Numbered from the stretch's first letter, positions 8,705 to 18,231 are shown. The stretch is 64,000 nt of DNA from Cytobacillus suaedae (GCA_014960805.1 CP063163.1:3993001-4057000), one strand, 5' to 3'. Numbers and translations are program-made. The notes: generated by a model not told the origin, from the sequence alone.

Positions 8705-10357
8705 CTATCGTAATAATTGCAGTACACCTTGAGGCTGTTGATTAGCCTGAGCTAACATAGCTTGCGCAGCTTGTGAAAGGATTGAATTCTTGGTTTGGTT
8801 CATCATTTCTGAAGCCATATCGACGTCACGGATCCGAGATTCTGATCCGGTCAGGTTTTCAGAAGTATTATTTAGATTATTAATCGTGTGCTCTAAACGG
8901 TTTTGTAAAGCACCAAATTTCCCTCTTACTCCAGAAACTTGTTGTAACGCCTCATCAAAAACTGATATTGCCTCATCAGCATCTTTAGATGTAAGCACAC
9001 TAACTCCACTAATACCTAGTCCACTCGCTGTAATATTTACAGTGTCAAACTCGATAGACTGATTTTCATTAGCACCCACTTGTACATTAATTGTCTTACC
9101 AGATGCACCACTACCGGAATTTTGATAAACGAGATTAAAAATATTCCCATTATCGTTTACTGTGTTATTCGTAACTATTCCCTCTGGACTTACTACACCT
9201 GTTCGAATTTGACCTTGTGTAGGTGCAATTGTACCTATAGGGTTATCAAAGTCGGAACTTGTATCTAGGTAATTATTTGCCCCGGCACTATTGTTAAACC
9301 AGGAAACAAAATCCGCAGTATTGGTAAAATCTAAAGTCCCCGAAATCTCACCAACATCGGATTGTATGGTATTATCTAAAGCTTGATCAAGAGTTGCTCC
9401 ACCTTGTAATTCAGTTAAAATTGCTTGTATACCACCCGTTGTAGATTCATGTAAAGCCATAACAGCTCCATATGCAGAACCATAATCACCATTCCATGAT
9501 GTAGTAATATTAGCACCACTCATAGGACTATAAGTATTTAAAAAAGGAACTCCACCTTGAACAGCAGTTGCCACACCCTCTGTGAACCAAATTGGTATTC
9601 CTCCACTTAGAGTTTGATCTATTTCAGTGAATTGTAGAGCATGAACTATTTCATGAGCTACAAGCGCATCTACTTGGCCCCAACCGTCATCACTCGTATT
9701 TCGAACACTATTAATAGCTGTCAGATTTAATCGTAACGTCAATGTATTGCCACCATCACCAGTTCCCATAGATGCAGCAGCACCGACACTAGACTCAAAA
9801 AACTCAACATTCATGGTTTTACCTGTAAAAGAAGGGGAAAGACCAAGATTATTATTTATCGTTGTTAATGAATCATCGATCCAATCAGTTAATTTAGCCT
9901 TAATATCGGAAATCATAGTTTCGTTTGAGCTTGAAATTGAAGCAGAATTAAGCATCTTTATTGTATTAAATTCAGTATCATTAGCTACTGTAGATATTTG
10001 ACTTTTTAGCTGCTCCAACTCTTCATTTATACTCAGTCTATCTGAATCTGTAAGTGTACCATTCGCTGCTTGGACACTCAGCTCCCTGCCCCTTTGCAGC
10101 ATATCCTGAATAACACCAGCAGCACCTTCTGCAGTTTGTAACATCGAAATACCATCTTGAGAGTTACGTGATGCCTGTTCTAAACCTCTGATTTGGCCAC
10201 GCATCTTTTCTGAGATAGCTAATCCAGCAGCATCATCTCCAGCTCGATTTATACGGAGGCCCGAAGATAATTTCTCCATAGATTTCGACATACCACTATT
10301 GGCAGTAGAAAGTTGACGGTAGGTGTTTAAAGCAGCAATATTATGATTTATTCTCAT
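8705..10357 (-). CDS. Flagellin with inserted zinc metalloprotease domain (flagellinolysin type)
   Basis: 550 residues. Residues 1-140 and about 450-550 are canonical flagellin D0/D1, nearly identical to Hag at the ends (MRINHNIAALNTYRQL start, ANQQPQGVLQLLR end). The hypervariable region between about 150 and 400 carries a gluzincin signature: VAHEIVHAL with H235, E236 and H239, and WFTEG with the third zinc ligand E260. This is the architecture of the published flagellinolysins, which assemble into proteolytically active filaments. All catalytic residues are present. The start follows GGAGG by 5 nt. No sigma-D promoter is visible directly upstream, so it is probably co-transcribed with the glycosyltransferase gene. 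Substrates are unknown. Confidence 0.92.
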   Translation of the reverse strand: MRINHNIAALNTYRQLSTANSGMSKSMEKLSSGLRINRAGDDAAGLAISEKMRGQIRGLEQASRNSQDGISMLQTAEGAAGVIQDMLQRGRELSVQAANGTLTDSDRLSINEELEQLKSQISTVANDTEFNTIKMLNSASISSSNETMISDIKAKLTDWIDDSLTTINNNLGLSPSFTGKTMNVEFFESSVGAAASMGTGDGGNTLTLRLNLTAINSVRNTSDDGWGQVDALVAHEIVHALQFTEIDQTLSGGIPIWFTEGVATAVQGGVPFLNTYSPMSGANITTSWNGDYGSAYGAVMALHESTTGGIQAILTELQGGATLDQALDNTIQSDVGEISGTLDFTNTADFVSWFNNSAGANNYLDTSSDFDNPIGTIAPTQGQIRTGVVSPEGIVTNNTVNDNGNIFNLVYQNSGSGASGKTINVQVGANENQSIEFDTVNITASGLGISGVSVLTSKDADEAISVFDEALQQVSGVRGKFGALQNRLEHTINNLNNTSENLTGSESRIRDVDMASEMMNQTKNSILSQAAQAMLAQANQQPQGVLQLLR

Positions 10358-10508
10358 TCTATCCTCCGAATATACTATAGAGAAAAAGTTCTCTAAAGTT
10401 TCCTTATTTCACCTATAGAGCATTTAATTTAGATATAAAGCTTTTTCATAAGGAAATATATAGCAACTTTATTGTAATGTACTTTCGTATATGATCTTTA
10501 GAACCAAC

Positions 10509-12434
10509 TTATATATTTGATACAATAAAACTTGATTCAGGAAAATACTTTTTACCTTGTAAAGCAACTATTTTAATTTGCTCATAGTCTGCTATTTTTC
10601 TGTATGCTAGTATCATTAATTCATATAATCTAAAGTTATTAGGGTCTAGTTCAAGAGCATTTTTCCAGAACTCTAAGGCTAGATTAATTTGATCTAGTCC
10701 GTTTAAACATTCTCCCATTTTCAATAGAATATCACTAAGTTGCTTGGGAGAAAGTTCTGACTTGTAATCTAGATATTCATCGTAAAGATTAATAGCAATT
10801 TGGTAATATTCATAAATAATTAAAGTGTCTGCAATTTTCAAATAATAATCTTTAGGTATTATTTCTAACAAACTTTTAACTTTTTGCTCGTGTCCTACTT
10901 TTAAATATTGTAATATAAGATTTACAACTTCAGGATAGTCTTTTTCTTCAAGCTCATTTACTGATTCTATTAATATCATTCTAATTAATTTTTTCAAAGT
11001 AGGTTTGGCAATATCCATTAACTCTTCTAAACATCTTTTATTATTTGATAAATCAGCAGAAACTAAGCACAGTAACCCAATTTCAGGATCAAATTTATAG
11101 TTATATTGCTTTTTATATTCTTCTGAACAATACCGAAAATCACCTTTTAAGAACTTAATAAACGTAGATTCTTTTTGTAAATATAATTGTTGACTTTGGT
11201 TTAGGAGAGAAAAGAATGAAATTGCTAATGATTTGTTATTACTTTGAAGAGCCGATTGAAGAAGGACTAATAAATCCTTTATATCTTTAAGATTATATAT
11301 TTTATTAAGATAATTAACTATATCTTTACTAGACTCTTGTTTACTTAAAATACCCATAACGGCTTTTAGTGAAGTTGTATCGTAACGGTCAAACTTCAAT
11401 ACTTCTAGATGGCTTTCTAAGCTTCTATGAATTTGTTCCGTTTTATAATATAACTCTCCTAATGATTGAAATACCATCTTTGTATAACCAGCTAAAACTG
11501 ATTGCATTTTCAAGGCATTTTCCAAATTTCTCAATACATTTTCATATGCTTCAATCGCATCCATAAGCCGGGTTTTCCGTAAGAAATTACCTAAGAGATA
11601 ATATAAATCAGGATACTCAGGATTATAATTTATTGCTTCATGTGTTTTATTTACAATCTCACTAAGTGGATACTCTAGGCTTATCATTAATGTTATTATA
11701 TTCCTGTAGTTCTTAGCTTGGATTTGTCTTGGTAATTCTCCAAGTTCTATAGCCTCTTGGGCATGAGAAAGTGCATCTTTATGTTTCTGTATTGAAGCTA
11801 GCGATTCTGAAATATAAAAATGAATAAATCCATTTTCGGGATCTTTTTCAAGCTCCTGGAATAATAGTCTTAAATTCCTTTCGCCTTTCTGTTTCTCATT
11901 TCTGTCTTCTAATGAATAACCTGTATGAATAGTCTCAATTTTATCTGTAGCATCTAATAATAAAAACTTGCCCTTTCCGGCATATGTTATAGTTTCATGA
12001 ATTGATCCCTTGTAAAAAATTTTAGAATCTTTTCTAAATAATTTATTTGCCTTCAAGGATATAATAAACCTATTACCTTCTTTCTCATAATTTGACACTA
12101 AAATAGAGATTGCATGAGCTTTTATTTTTATTGCTGATCTAATAGTTGGCGTAATATTTTGAAAAGAAGCCTCAGAAATATATTCATCTGCATCTAAAAA
12201 GAAAATCCAATCCCCTTTTGCTTTAGATATCGCATAGTTACGTGCTTTTGAAAAATCATCAACCCATGTAAAATGAAAAATCTTAGCACCCATTTGTTTT
12301 GCAATCGAAATAGTATCATCTGTTGACCCTGTATCAACAACGATAATTTCATTTGCAATGGATTTAACGCCTTCCAGGCATTTCCCTATATTTTTTTCTT
12401 CATTTTTAGTTATTAAGCAAATGGATAATTTCAT
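10509..12434 (-). CDS. Family 2 glycosyltransferase with C-terminal TPR-like repeats, candidate flagellin glycosyltransferase
   Basis: 641 residues. Residues 1-110 are a GT-A fold: SICLITKNEEKNIGKCLEG, EIIVVDTGSTDDT and the nucleotide-metal motif WIFFLDADEYIS. From about residue 190 to the end the protein is helical with TPR-like repeats, e.g. ALEFWKNALELDPNNFRLYE. GT2-TPR proteins next to flagellin genes often O-glycosylate flagellin, and this one sits between hag and the protease-flagellin gene. Its start is only 35 bp past the hag terminator and no separate promoter is obvious, so expression may depend on read-through from hag. The acceptor and sugar donor cannot be told from sequence. Confidence 0.8.
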   Translation of the reverse strand: MKLSICLITKNEEKNIGKCLEGVKSIANEIIVVDTGSTDDTISIAKQMGAKIFHFTWVDDFSKARNYAISKAKGDWIFFLDADEYISEASFQNITPTIRSAIKIKAHAISILVSNYEKEGNRFIISLKANKLFRKDSKIFYKGSIHETITYAGKGKFLLLDATDKIETIHTGYSLEDRNEKQKGERNLRLLFQELEKDPENGFIHFYISESLASIQKHKDALSHAQEAIELGELPRQIQAKNYRNIITLMISLEYPLSEIVNKTHEAINYNPEYPDLYYLLGNFLRKTRLMDAIEAYENVLRNLENALKMQSVLAGYTKMVFQSLGELYYKTEQIHRSLESHLEVLKFDRYDTTSLKAVMGILSKQESSKDIVNYLNKIYNLKDIKDLLVLLQSALQSNNKSLAISFFSLLNQSQQLYLQKESTFIKFLKGDFRYCSEEYKKQYNYKFDPEIGLLCLVSADLSNNKRCLEELMDIAKPTLKKLIRMILIESVNELEEKDYPEVVNLILQYLKVGHEQKVKSLLEIIPKDYYLKIADTLIIYEYYQIAINLYDEYLDYKSELSPKQLSDILLKMGECLNGLDQINLALEFWKNALELDPNNFRLYELMILAYRKIADYEQIKIVALQGKKYFPESSFIVSNI

Positions 12435-12468
12435 GATTAGCTTCCTCTCATTTATATATAATAAAAAA

Positions 12469-12491
12469 AGAGAGCAAAGGAATCGCTCTCT
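12469..12491 (-). terminator. Terminator of hag
   Basis: AGAGAGC (12469-12475) pairs with GCTCTCT (12485-12491), with a run of T on the minus strand. It lies between hag and the glycosyltransferase gene; partial read-through would set the dose of the two downstream genes. Confidence 0.82.
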
Positions 12492-12509
12492 TTACTTACT
12501 GCCTATTTA

Positions 12510-13781
12510 TTACCTAAGTAGTTGAAGTACACCTTGTGGTTGTTGATTAGCTTGTGCAAGCATAGCTTGAGCAGCTTGAGAAAGAATAGAATTTTTAGTT
12601 TGGTTCATCATCTCAGAAGCCATATCAACGTCACGAATACGAGACTCAGAAGCTGTTAGGTTCTCTGAAGATGTACCTAAGTTGTTAATAGTGTGCTCTA
12701 AACGGTTTTGATATGCCCCAAGTTTAGAACGCTCAGCAGAAACAGATTCAATAGCATTATTAATATTTGTGATTGCAGAGTTAGCAGCAGTTTGGCTAGA
12801 AATATCAATACCACCAACTTTAATCTTCAAGTCAGCAGTTGCCGCAGCATCTAGAGTTAATAATGAATCTCCATCTGTGTTTTTAAACGTAGTCGCATTT
12901 GTTGAAGTAGCAATTACATTACCGTTTGTATCTTTTAAATAAGCTTCAGTTGAACTAACAAAATCAAGGGAATAACTACCTGCTTCTAGCCCACCATTTG
13001 TAAATTCAGATGTTCCTACTGCTTTTGTACCAGACCCTGAAACCGTAATTGAACCGCTATCTACTTTTTGAGTGAAAGTGACGGTATCATCACCAAATGC
13101 ATCAGATCCATTACCAACCCATGTAAGGCCTGCATCAGTCGTAGTAGCCACGACATTTCCATCAGTATCTTTTAAGTTAGTACCATCAATTGTATAGGTA
13201 CCATCAGTAATTACACCATCAGTTGTAGAAGTTGATTCAGCAATAGTTCCAGTTAGTTCAATTTCAACATCTCCAGCCATTCCTAAAGCGAATCCACGCA
13301 TATCATTTACAGATAATGAAAGGTTTTGTCCTTCATTAGCACCAATGTGGAAAGTACCTTCAAAGTTACCGTCTAATAGGTTTTGAGTATTGAACTCAGT
13401 GTTGTTACCGATACGAGAAAGCTCTTGAGATAATTGGTCTACCTCTTTTTGAAGCTCTTTACGGTCAGTACCTGTATTTGTATCATTTGAAGATTGTACT
13501 GATAATTCACGCATACGTTGAAGGATAGAGTGAGTTTCGTTTAATGCACCTTCTGCAGTTTGGATTAAAGAAATACCATCTTGAGCGTTACGAGAAGCTT
13601 GGTCTAATCCACGGATTTGTCCACGCATTTTTTCAGAGATAGCTAGACCTGCAGCATCGTCACCAGCACGGTTGATACGAAGACCTGAAGATAGTTTCTC
13701 CATTGATTTAGATTGTGCACCAGCTGCACTGTTTAATTGACGGTAAGTGTTAAGAGCCGCAATATTATGATTAATTCTCAT
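12510..13781 (-). CDS. hag: Major flagellin Hag
   Basis: 423 residues from the ATG at 13781, which follows AAGGAGG by 9 nt; an upstream in-frame start would add 17 residues without a ribosome site. It has conserved N-terminal (MRINHNIAALNTYRQLNSA, RINRAGDDAAGLAISEKM) and C-terminal (NQTKNSILSQAAQAML, ending QGVLQLLR) D0/D1 domains. The middle of about 150 residues contains two related stretches (LKDTDGNVVATTTDAG and LKDTNGNVIATSTNAT), suggesting internal duplication. It is larger than the 304-residue B. subtilis Hag. A strong sigma-D promoter and a CsrA-binding hairpin lie upstream, and csrA-fliW follow on the other side, so the Hag-FliW-CsrA feedback circuit is expected. Confidence 0.95.
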   Translation of the reverse strand: MRINHNIAALNTYRQLNSAAGAQSKSMEKLSSGLRINRAGDDAAGLAISEKMRGQIRGLDQASRNAQDGISLIQTAEGALNETHSILQRMRELSVQSSNDTNTGTDRKELQKEVDQLSQELSRIGNNTEFNTQNLLDGNFEGTFHIGANEGQNLSLSVNDMRGFALGMAGDVEIELTGTIAESTSTTDGVITDGTYTIDGTNLKDTDGNVVATTTDAGLTWVGNGSDAFGDDTVTFTQKVDSGSITVSGSGTKAVGTSEFTNGGLEAGSYSLDFVSSTEAYLKDTNGNVIATSTNATTFKNTDGDSLLTLDAAATADLKIKVGGIDISSQTAANSAITNINNAIESVSAERSKLGAYQNRLEHTINNLGTSSENLTASESRIRDVDMASEMMNQTKNSILSQAAQAMLAQANQQPQGVLQLLR

Positions 13782-13805
13782 TTTTATTTTCCTCCTTGAA
13801 TTTTT

Positions 13806-13830
13806 GCTAGTTCCACATCCTTGTGGTAGC
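13806..13830 (-). promoter_or_regulatory. CsrA-binding hairpin in the hag leader
   Basis: The hag leader RNA contains CCACA-AGGA-TGTGG (13826-13813), a stem displaying GGA in its loop, extended by GCTA/TAGC outside. ACAAGGATGT matches the CsrA consensus RUACARGGAUGU. The ribosome site AAGGAGG downstream (13797-13791) provides the second GGA site, the same two-site layout as in the B. subtilis hag leader. Confidence 0.75.
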
Positions 13831-13900
13831 AAGTGTTAGTATTTTAAGAGAGTAGTAGAAAAGCGGCCGCCTTTTCTTTCTACTTTCCTTTACAATTTTA

Positions 13901-13926
13901 ATATCGACATATTTCCACAATGTTTA
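13901..13926 (-). promoter_or_regulatory. Sigma-D promoter of hag
   Basis: Minus strand TAAA (13926-13923), 14 nt, GTCGATAT (13908-13901), 7 of 8 in the -10. It gives a leader of about 110 nt containing the CsrA hairpin. Confidence 0.82.
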
Positions 13927-13962
13927 ATAGTTTTTAAAATTTTTTATAAAAAAAACACTCAA

Positions 13963-14196
13963 TTAGTTTGAGTGCTTTAGTTGTGTATTTAATTTAGTTA
14001 ATAGGTCAAATGTGCCAGATGCGGCTTTACTATTTTCCTCTTGAATAGATAGATATACTTCTTTCCGATGGATGTCTATATTTCTGGGTGCCTTAATACC
14101 AAGCTTTATTTGTTCACCATCTATGGACAAAACAGTGAGTTCAATATCATCGCTAATTTGAATTGACTCACCGATTTTCCTAGTTAACACTAACAT
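13963..14196 (-). CDS. csrA: Carbon storage/translation regulator CsrA
   Basis: 77 residues starting [14 protein letters not shown], with [20 protein letters not shown], the full CsrA fold. It binds GGA hairpins in mRNA; in Bacillus its main target is the hag leader, where it blocks translation unless sequestered by FliW. The ATG shares one base with the fliW stop (TAATG), so the two are translationally coupled and made in fixed ratio. Confidence 0.96.
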   Translation of the reverse strand: MLVLTRKIGESIQISDDIELTVLSIDGEQIKLGIKAPRNIDIHRKEVYLSIQEENSKAASGTFDLLTKLNTQLKHSN

Positions 14197-14642
14197 TATC
14201 TTACCTCCTGCTCAGTAAAGGAGTTGTTTAGTAAATGTTTTGTTGTGAATTGTGAATCAGATATGACTATCTGCTTTCCAATTTGCTTTTTTGTATTGAT
14301 AACAATTGGTGCTTGTAGATTTGCTGTCGATTTTTGAAATTCTTCATGAACGGTTAAGATTACTAAAACAATAATATCTTCTTCAGATTCTATATCTAGT
14401 TTCTCTACAATTGAATCTGACAAGTCAAACTCATATTCCTTAAAAAAACTAAAAGGGTTTGCACAAACAAAGGCTAATTGTGGAGTCATTAGAGATTGTA
14501 AAATATACAAAGGACTTTCTTCTGAAAATAGTAAAACTGTAAACTTTTTTTCCTCTAGGAATCCTGGAATGCCACTTTCAAAGGATATAATATCATTTTC
14601 ATTAATTTCTACTTCTCCATGATATTTTGTTTCAATTTTCAC
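14196..14642 (-). CDS. fliW: Flagellar assembly factor FliW
   Basis: 148 residues ([34 protein letters not shown]). FliW binds either flagellin or CsrA; free FliW inactivates CsrA and permits hag translation. It starts with GTG, preceded by AAGGTTGTG. It lies downstream of yviE and directly upstream of csrA, the usual gene order. Confidence 0.94.
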   Translation of the reverse strand: MKIETKYHGEVEINENDIISFESGIPGFLEEKKFTVLLFSEESPLYILQSLMTPQLAFVCANPFSFFKEYEFDLSDSIVEKLDIESEEDIIVLVILTVHEEFQKSTANLQAPIVINTKKQIGKQIVISDSQFTTKHLLNNSFTEQEVR

Positions 14643-14654
14643 ATCATCACAACC

Positions 14655-15245
14655 TTAAATTTCTTGTTCATAATTTATCCCAACATATTTCAAATTATCA
14701 AAATTAATATTCAATGTGTTCCGTTGGGAAAGCTCGAAATTAACTTTCCCTTGTTGATAGCTTGTAATAGCCTTGTTAACTTGAACTTGTATATTAGGTT
14801 TATTCCTTTTAACATCAATTTTCACATTAGCTGGGGTGTAATTGATTTTTACACTCCCGTGAGAAGGGATCCACCCGATATTAAAATCATACATTGGATT
14901 CTCACTATTAACCTTTGCTTGATCAATTAATGGATTGCCACCATCTTCTATTCTCATTAATTGGTCACCATCTTGGGAAACTCTTGCCATTCCTGATAAC
15001 CAGTCTTGATACCCCTGTTGAGCAAATTCTTCTTTTCGACGAGCTATGCTTTTTAAATCAACATCAGCTCTAGCTTGGGATTGATCAATTGTTAACTTTC
15101 CGGGTGTTGTTTCAATTTGCAGATCGGCTTTTGGTTGTTCGATTGATAAATCTGCAGAGGGTTGTTGTATCTCTTGAATTGGCTTTGTTGTTGTCATGGC
15201 TACTCTAGCAAAGGTGCTTTCTAGTCGAATTTGCGGCATTTGCAT
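14655..15245 (-). CDS. yviE: YviE/DUF6470 family protein of the flagellar operon
   Basis: 196 residues from ATG at 15245, 8 nt after AGGAGG; a GTG three codons upstream overlaps the ribosome site and is rejected. MQMPQIRLESTFARVAM, the repeated SADLSIEQPKADLQIETTPG pattern and IGWIPSHGSVKINYTPA are typical of YviE. The family lies invariably between flgL and fliW in Bacilli, but its function is not established. Confidence 0.85.
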   Translation of the reverse strand: MQMPQIRLESTFARVAMTTTKPIQEIQQPSADLSIEQPKADLQIETTPGKLTIDQSQARADVDLKSIARRKEEFAQQGYQDWLSGMARVSQDGDQLMRIEDGGNPLIDQAKVNSENPMYDFNIGWIPSHGSVKINYTPANVKIDVKRNKPNIQVQVNKAITSYQQGKVNFELSQRNTLNINFDNLKYVGINYEQEI

Positions 15246-15290
15246 AACGGTCACCTCCTAGTAAAAAAGCTATCTTTTTGAAAGATAGCT

Positions 15291-16181
15291 TTATCGTAAA
15301 AAGTCTAGTATTGATGGTTGAATAATTCTCGCACCTACACTAAGTGCTGCACGGTGAACACTTTCTTGCATCTTTAAGTCGGTAATAACTCTCTCAATAT
15401 CTGCATCTTCGTTATCAGAGATGATCCGATTTGCAATAACCTCTTGTTGACCTAGACGGTCGTCAACTAATTCAACACGGTTATACCTTGCACCTAGGTC
15501 TGCTCGAAGTGAAGTCATGTTTGCCGAATGGGAATCAATTGCAGCTAAATGTTTATCAATATCAGTTGCATTTGTATTTAAGGAAGTTATTAAGTTATCC
15601 AGCTCAGTGAATAAGTCAGCATGGTCTGGGTTCGTTCCCTCAAATAGTTCCTTGCCATTTACATTTGCACCTAGTTTAATACCATTAGAAACTTCAATCA
15701 AAACTTCATTGGTATTTTCCGGTACAGGAGTGCCGTTAGCCAAGTCTATCGGTTTTACAGTTGTGTTAGTCCCATTAAAAATGTACTTATTTCCAACTTT
15801 GGTATTAGCGATACTCTCAATATGCTGTTTTAATTGTTCAATTTCAACAGCAATACTTTTCTTTTCATCAGCGTTATTAGTACTAGAACTCGCTTGGACT
15901 GTTAATTCACGAACACGGTGCATCGCACTTGTCATTTTGTCGATGGCTGCATCTGAGGTCTCCATCCAATTGTATACTTCAGAAAGGTTACGCTGATATT
16001 GTTCAATTTCTGTTAAATTAGTTCTATAGTTCATTCCTTTTATAGCAACAACCGGATCATCAGATGGCCGATTGATTTTTTTTCCTGTCGCTAACTGATC
16101 TTGATAAACACCCAAGCTTTTATAGCTTTTATTAAGGTTTCTCATCATATTATTGGTAAGCATTGTTTGTGTAACGCGCAT
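15291..16181 (-). CDS. flgL: Flagellar hook-filament junction protein FlgL (HAP3)
   Basis: 296 residues. MRVTQTMLTNNMMRNLNKSY, ATGKKINRPSDDPVVAIKGM and the C-terminal ALSVGARIIQPSILDFLR are FlgL signatures. FlgL forms the second junction ring between hook and filament. It follows flgK by 11 nt. A weak stem of TATCTTT/AAAGATA lies beside the stop codon. Confidence 0.94.
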   Translation of the reverse strand: MRVTQTMLTNNMMRNLNKSYKSLGVYQDQLATGKKINRPSDDPVVAIKGMNYRTNLTEIEQYQRNLSEVYNWMETSDAAIDKMTSAMHRVRELTVQASSSTNNADEKKSIAVEIEQLKQHIESIANTKVGNKYIFNGTNTTVKPIDLANGTPVPENTNEVLIEVSNGIKLGANVNGKELFEGTNPDHADLFTELDNLITSLNTNATDIDKHLAAIDSHSANMTSLRADLGARYNRVELVDDRLGQQEVIANRIISDNEDADIERVITDLKMQESVHRAALSVGARIIQPSILDFLR

Positions 16182-16192
16182 CTTTCAGCCAC

Positions 16193-17719
16193 CTACCTTC
16201 CTACAACGCCCATGCCGTTGATAATTTTATCTAACATTTCATCAATAACTGTAATATTTCTAGCTGATGCATTATACGCATGCTGGTATTTAATCATATT
16301 AGTCATTTCTTCATCTATTGAGACACCCATTACCGACTGGCGTCTTCCGTCAACGGATTGTCTAAGTACTTCAACATTATTTGAAAGTCTAGTAGCCTCT
16401 TGTGAATCAATTCCCATTTTTCCAATAACAGATTCATAGAAAGATTGGATTGTTCCACCTTCAATAGGGTAAGTAATAGCCGCATCAGGAGTAGGATCTG
16501 TAAGTGAGGCAAAATTACTGTTTTTCACTTCAGATAGTGATAGTGCATTTTGACCATTACCTGCTTCATTAATGACAGAAGAAGCAGCTATATTATTTAA
16601 ATTATCGATGTCACTTGAAACATTAATTTTACTAGCTGCACCCTTATACGCATCGTCACCTAAGCCCAGGTCATTAAAAAAATCACCACCAGGCTTACTA
16701 TCTTCACTAGATGTTTTCAAAGTGAACCCTTCTGCATGAACCTCATTAAATCTAGTGGCAAATGAATATGCCATTTTATCTAGGTCATCTATCATCAAAG
16801 GGTAAACACTATGATATGACTCTAATAGTCCCTTAAGTTCCCCTTTTGATTTTAGTGGAATTGGAGTGACTGACCCTACTACATTTATACCAGGAGTTGT
16901 ATCTTCATTTATTTGCTTTGCTTCAATACCGTCAACTATAGTTATTAGGGTAGTACTGTCACTTGGGCCTTCACCAAATATAGATACATTATAGATACCT
17001 TCAGCAATTTCGAGCGGTTTACCACTACTAGGAACCTTATCTATTTTCACTTCAACATATTTAGATAATTCATCAATTAATAAATCACGTTGATCATATA
17101 AGTCATTTGGGAGATAGCCGTGGGGCTCAATCTCTGAGATTTGCTTATTTATTTCACCTATTTGTGTAGAAATTGAGTTAATTGCTTTTTTAGTAACTTC
17201 GATTTGGGTACCTAAATCTTCTTGAATTGCCTTTAAAGAACTTGATAAGTAATTAAAGGTGTCTCCTACCGCAATACCTCGTTGTTTAACAACTGATCTA
17301 GCTCCTGCATCCTCAGGGTTTACCGCTAAATCTTGAAGTGATTGCCAAAAACGATCCATTGTTTTAGCTAGTCCACTCTCAGAAGGCTCGTTCATAATTT
17401 CTTCCATGCTTTGAAGAGCCTTGGCCCTTGCATCCCAGTATCCTAGTTTACTATTTTCGTTGCGATATTGTGTATCTAAGAACCCCTCGCGAATACGCTG
17501 TACAGTTCCCGCTTCAACTCCGGTTCCCATTTGACCAGGGATTTGAGGTCTATTCATCGCCGCAGAAGGATATGGATTTGTCTGATTAAAGTTAACACGC
17601 TGACGGGCGTAACCAGGTGTGTTCGCATTAGAGATATTATGTCCAGTTGTGTGTAGTGCGCTTTGCTGAGTAACCATGCCCCTACGAGCAGTCTCTAAGC
17701 CATGAAATGTTGAACGCAT
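16193..17719 (-). CDS. flgK: Flagellar hook-associated protein FlgK (HAP1)
   Basis: 508 residues. The N terminus STFHGLETARRGMVTQQSAL, TGHNISNANTPGYARQRVNF and the C-terminal YQHAYNASARNITVIDEMLD are the rod/hook/HAP signatures. It joins the hook to the filament with FlgL. Ribosome site TAGGAGG. It follows flgN, its export chaperone, by 17 nt. Confidence 0.95.
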   Translation of the reverse strand: MRSTFHGLETARRGMVTQQSALHTTGHNISNANTPGYARQRVNFNQTNPYPSAAMNRPQIPGQMGTGVEAGTVQRIREGFLDTQYRNENSKLGYWDARAKALQSMEEIMNEPSESGLAKTMDRFWQSLQDLAVNPEDAGARSVVKQRGIAVGDTFNYLSSSLKAIQEDLGTQIEVTKKAINSISTQIGEINKQISEIEPHGYLPNDLYDQRDLLIDELSKYVEVKIDKVPSSGKPLEIAEGIYNVSIFGEGPSDSTTLITIVDGIEAKQINEDTTPGINVVGSVTPIPLKSKGELKGLLESYHSVYPLMIDDLDKMAYSFATRFNEVHAEGFTLKTSSEDSKPGGDFFNDLGLGDDAYKGAASKINVSSDIDNLNNIAASSVINEAGNGQNALSLSEVKNSNFASLTDPTPDAAITYPIEGGTIQSFYESVIGKMGIDSQEATRLSNNVEVLRQSVDGRRQSVMGVSIDEEMTNMIKYQHAYNASARNITVIDEMLDKIINGMGVVGR

Positions 17720-17736
17720 TTTTGTGTCCTCCTACC

Positions 17737-18231
17737 TTAAGCTTTTGAATCGAACATAGACCTATTACCAGTGTCAGTCGATTGTTTTTTTTCAGGGTGT
17801 TTGTAATTCGTCGTTTGGGTTTCAGGTCTTAGCATCCCAATTGATGCATTAACAAATTGCAATGACTGTTGAATGAGTTGTTGGTTTAATTCGTTTTCCT
17901 TTTTTAACTCATCAATCACTCTTGTTAGTTCGAGTTGAGTACTTCGCAATTTTGATTTTACAGGTTCGACTGTAAAGTCAATACACTTAGATAGTGTTTG
18001 TTCCTCTTCTCTGAGTCGATAGTTTTGTAAAATCTGTTGAACCTGTTTTATCCGGTCATTTTCTATTTGTTTAATTGCTAAAATGTATTTGTTTTCTTCA
18101 TTCATCTGGAGGTTAAGAGCTTCCATGTCTCCAGATTTCAATATCTCTGTTTTATTCTTTGTTAGATTTAGCAGATTTTGATGTAAAACTAAGAGTTTTT
18201 GTAGAGATTGAAGTAATCGTTCTGCCGACAT
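17737..18231 (-). CDS. flgN: Flagellar export chaperone FlgN (YvyG)
   Basis: 164 residues, almost wholly helical, with LLVLHQNLLNLTKNKTEIL and a long coiled region. The C-terminal TETQTTNYKH-like tail is Ser/Lys rich. It is the chaperone for FlgK and FlgL. It lies between flgM and flgK, as yvyG does in B. subtilis, with an AAAGGAGGGG ribosome site. Confidence 0.88.
   Translation of the reverse strand: MSAERLLQSLQKLLVLHQNLLNLTKNKTEILKSGDMEALNLQMNEENKYILAIKQIENDRIKQVQQILQNYRLREEEQTLSKCIDFTVEPVKSKLRSTQLELTRVIDELKKENELNQQLIQQSLQFVNASIGMLRPETQTTNYKHPEKKQSTDTGNRSMFDSKA

Noticed and set aside
6367-10001. Several plus-strand frames opposite the flagellin genes
   Set aside because: Shadows of the minus-strand coding sequence, with no ribosome sites or domains.
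13782-13832. N-terminal extension of Hag (MLPQGCGTSKNS...)
   Set aside because: Out of family, lies in the leader with the CsrA hairpin; the ATG at 13781 has a perfect ribosome site.
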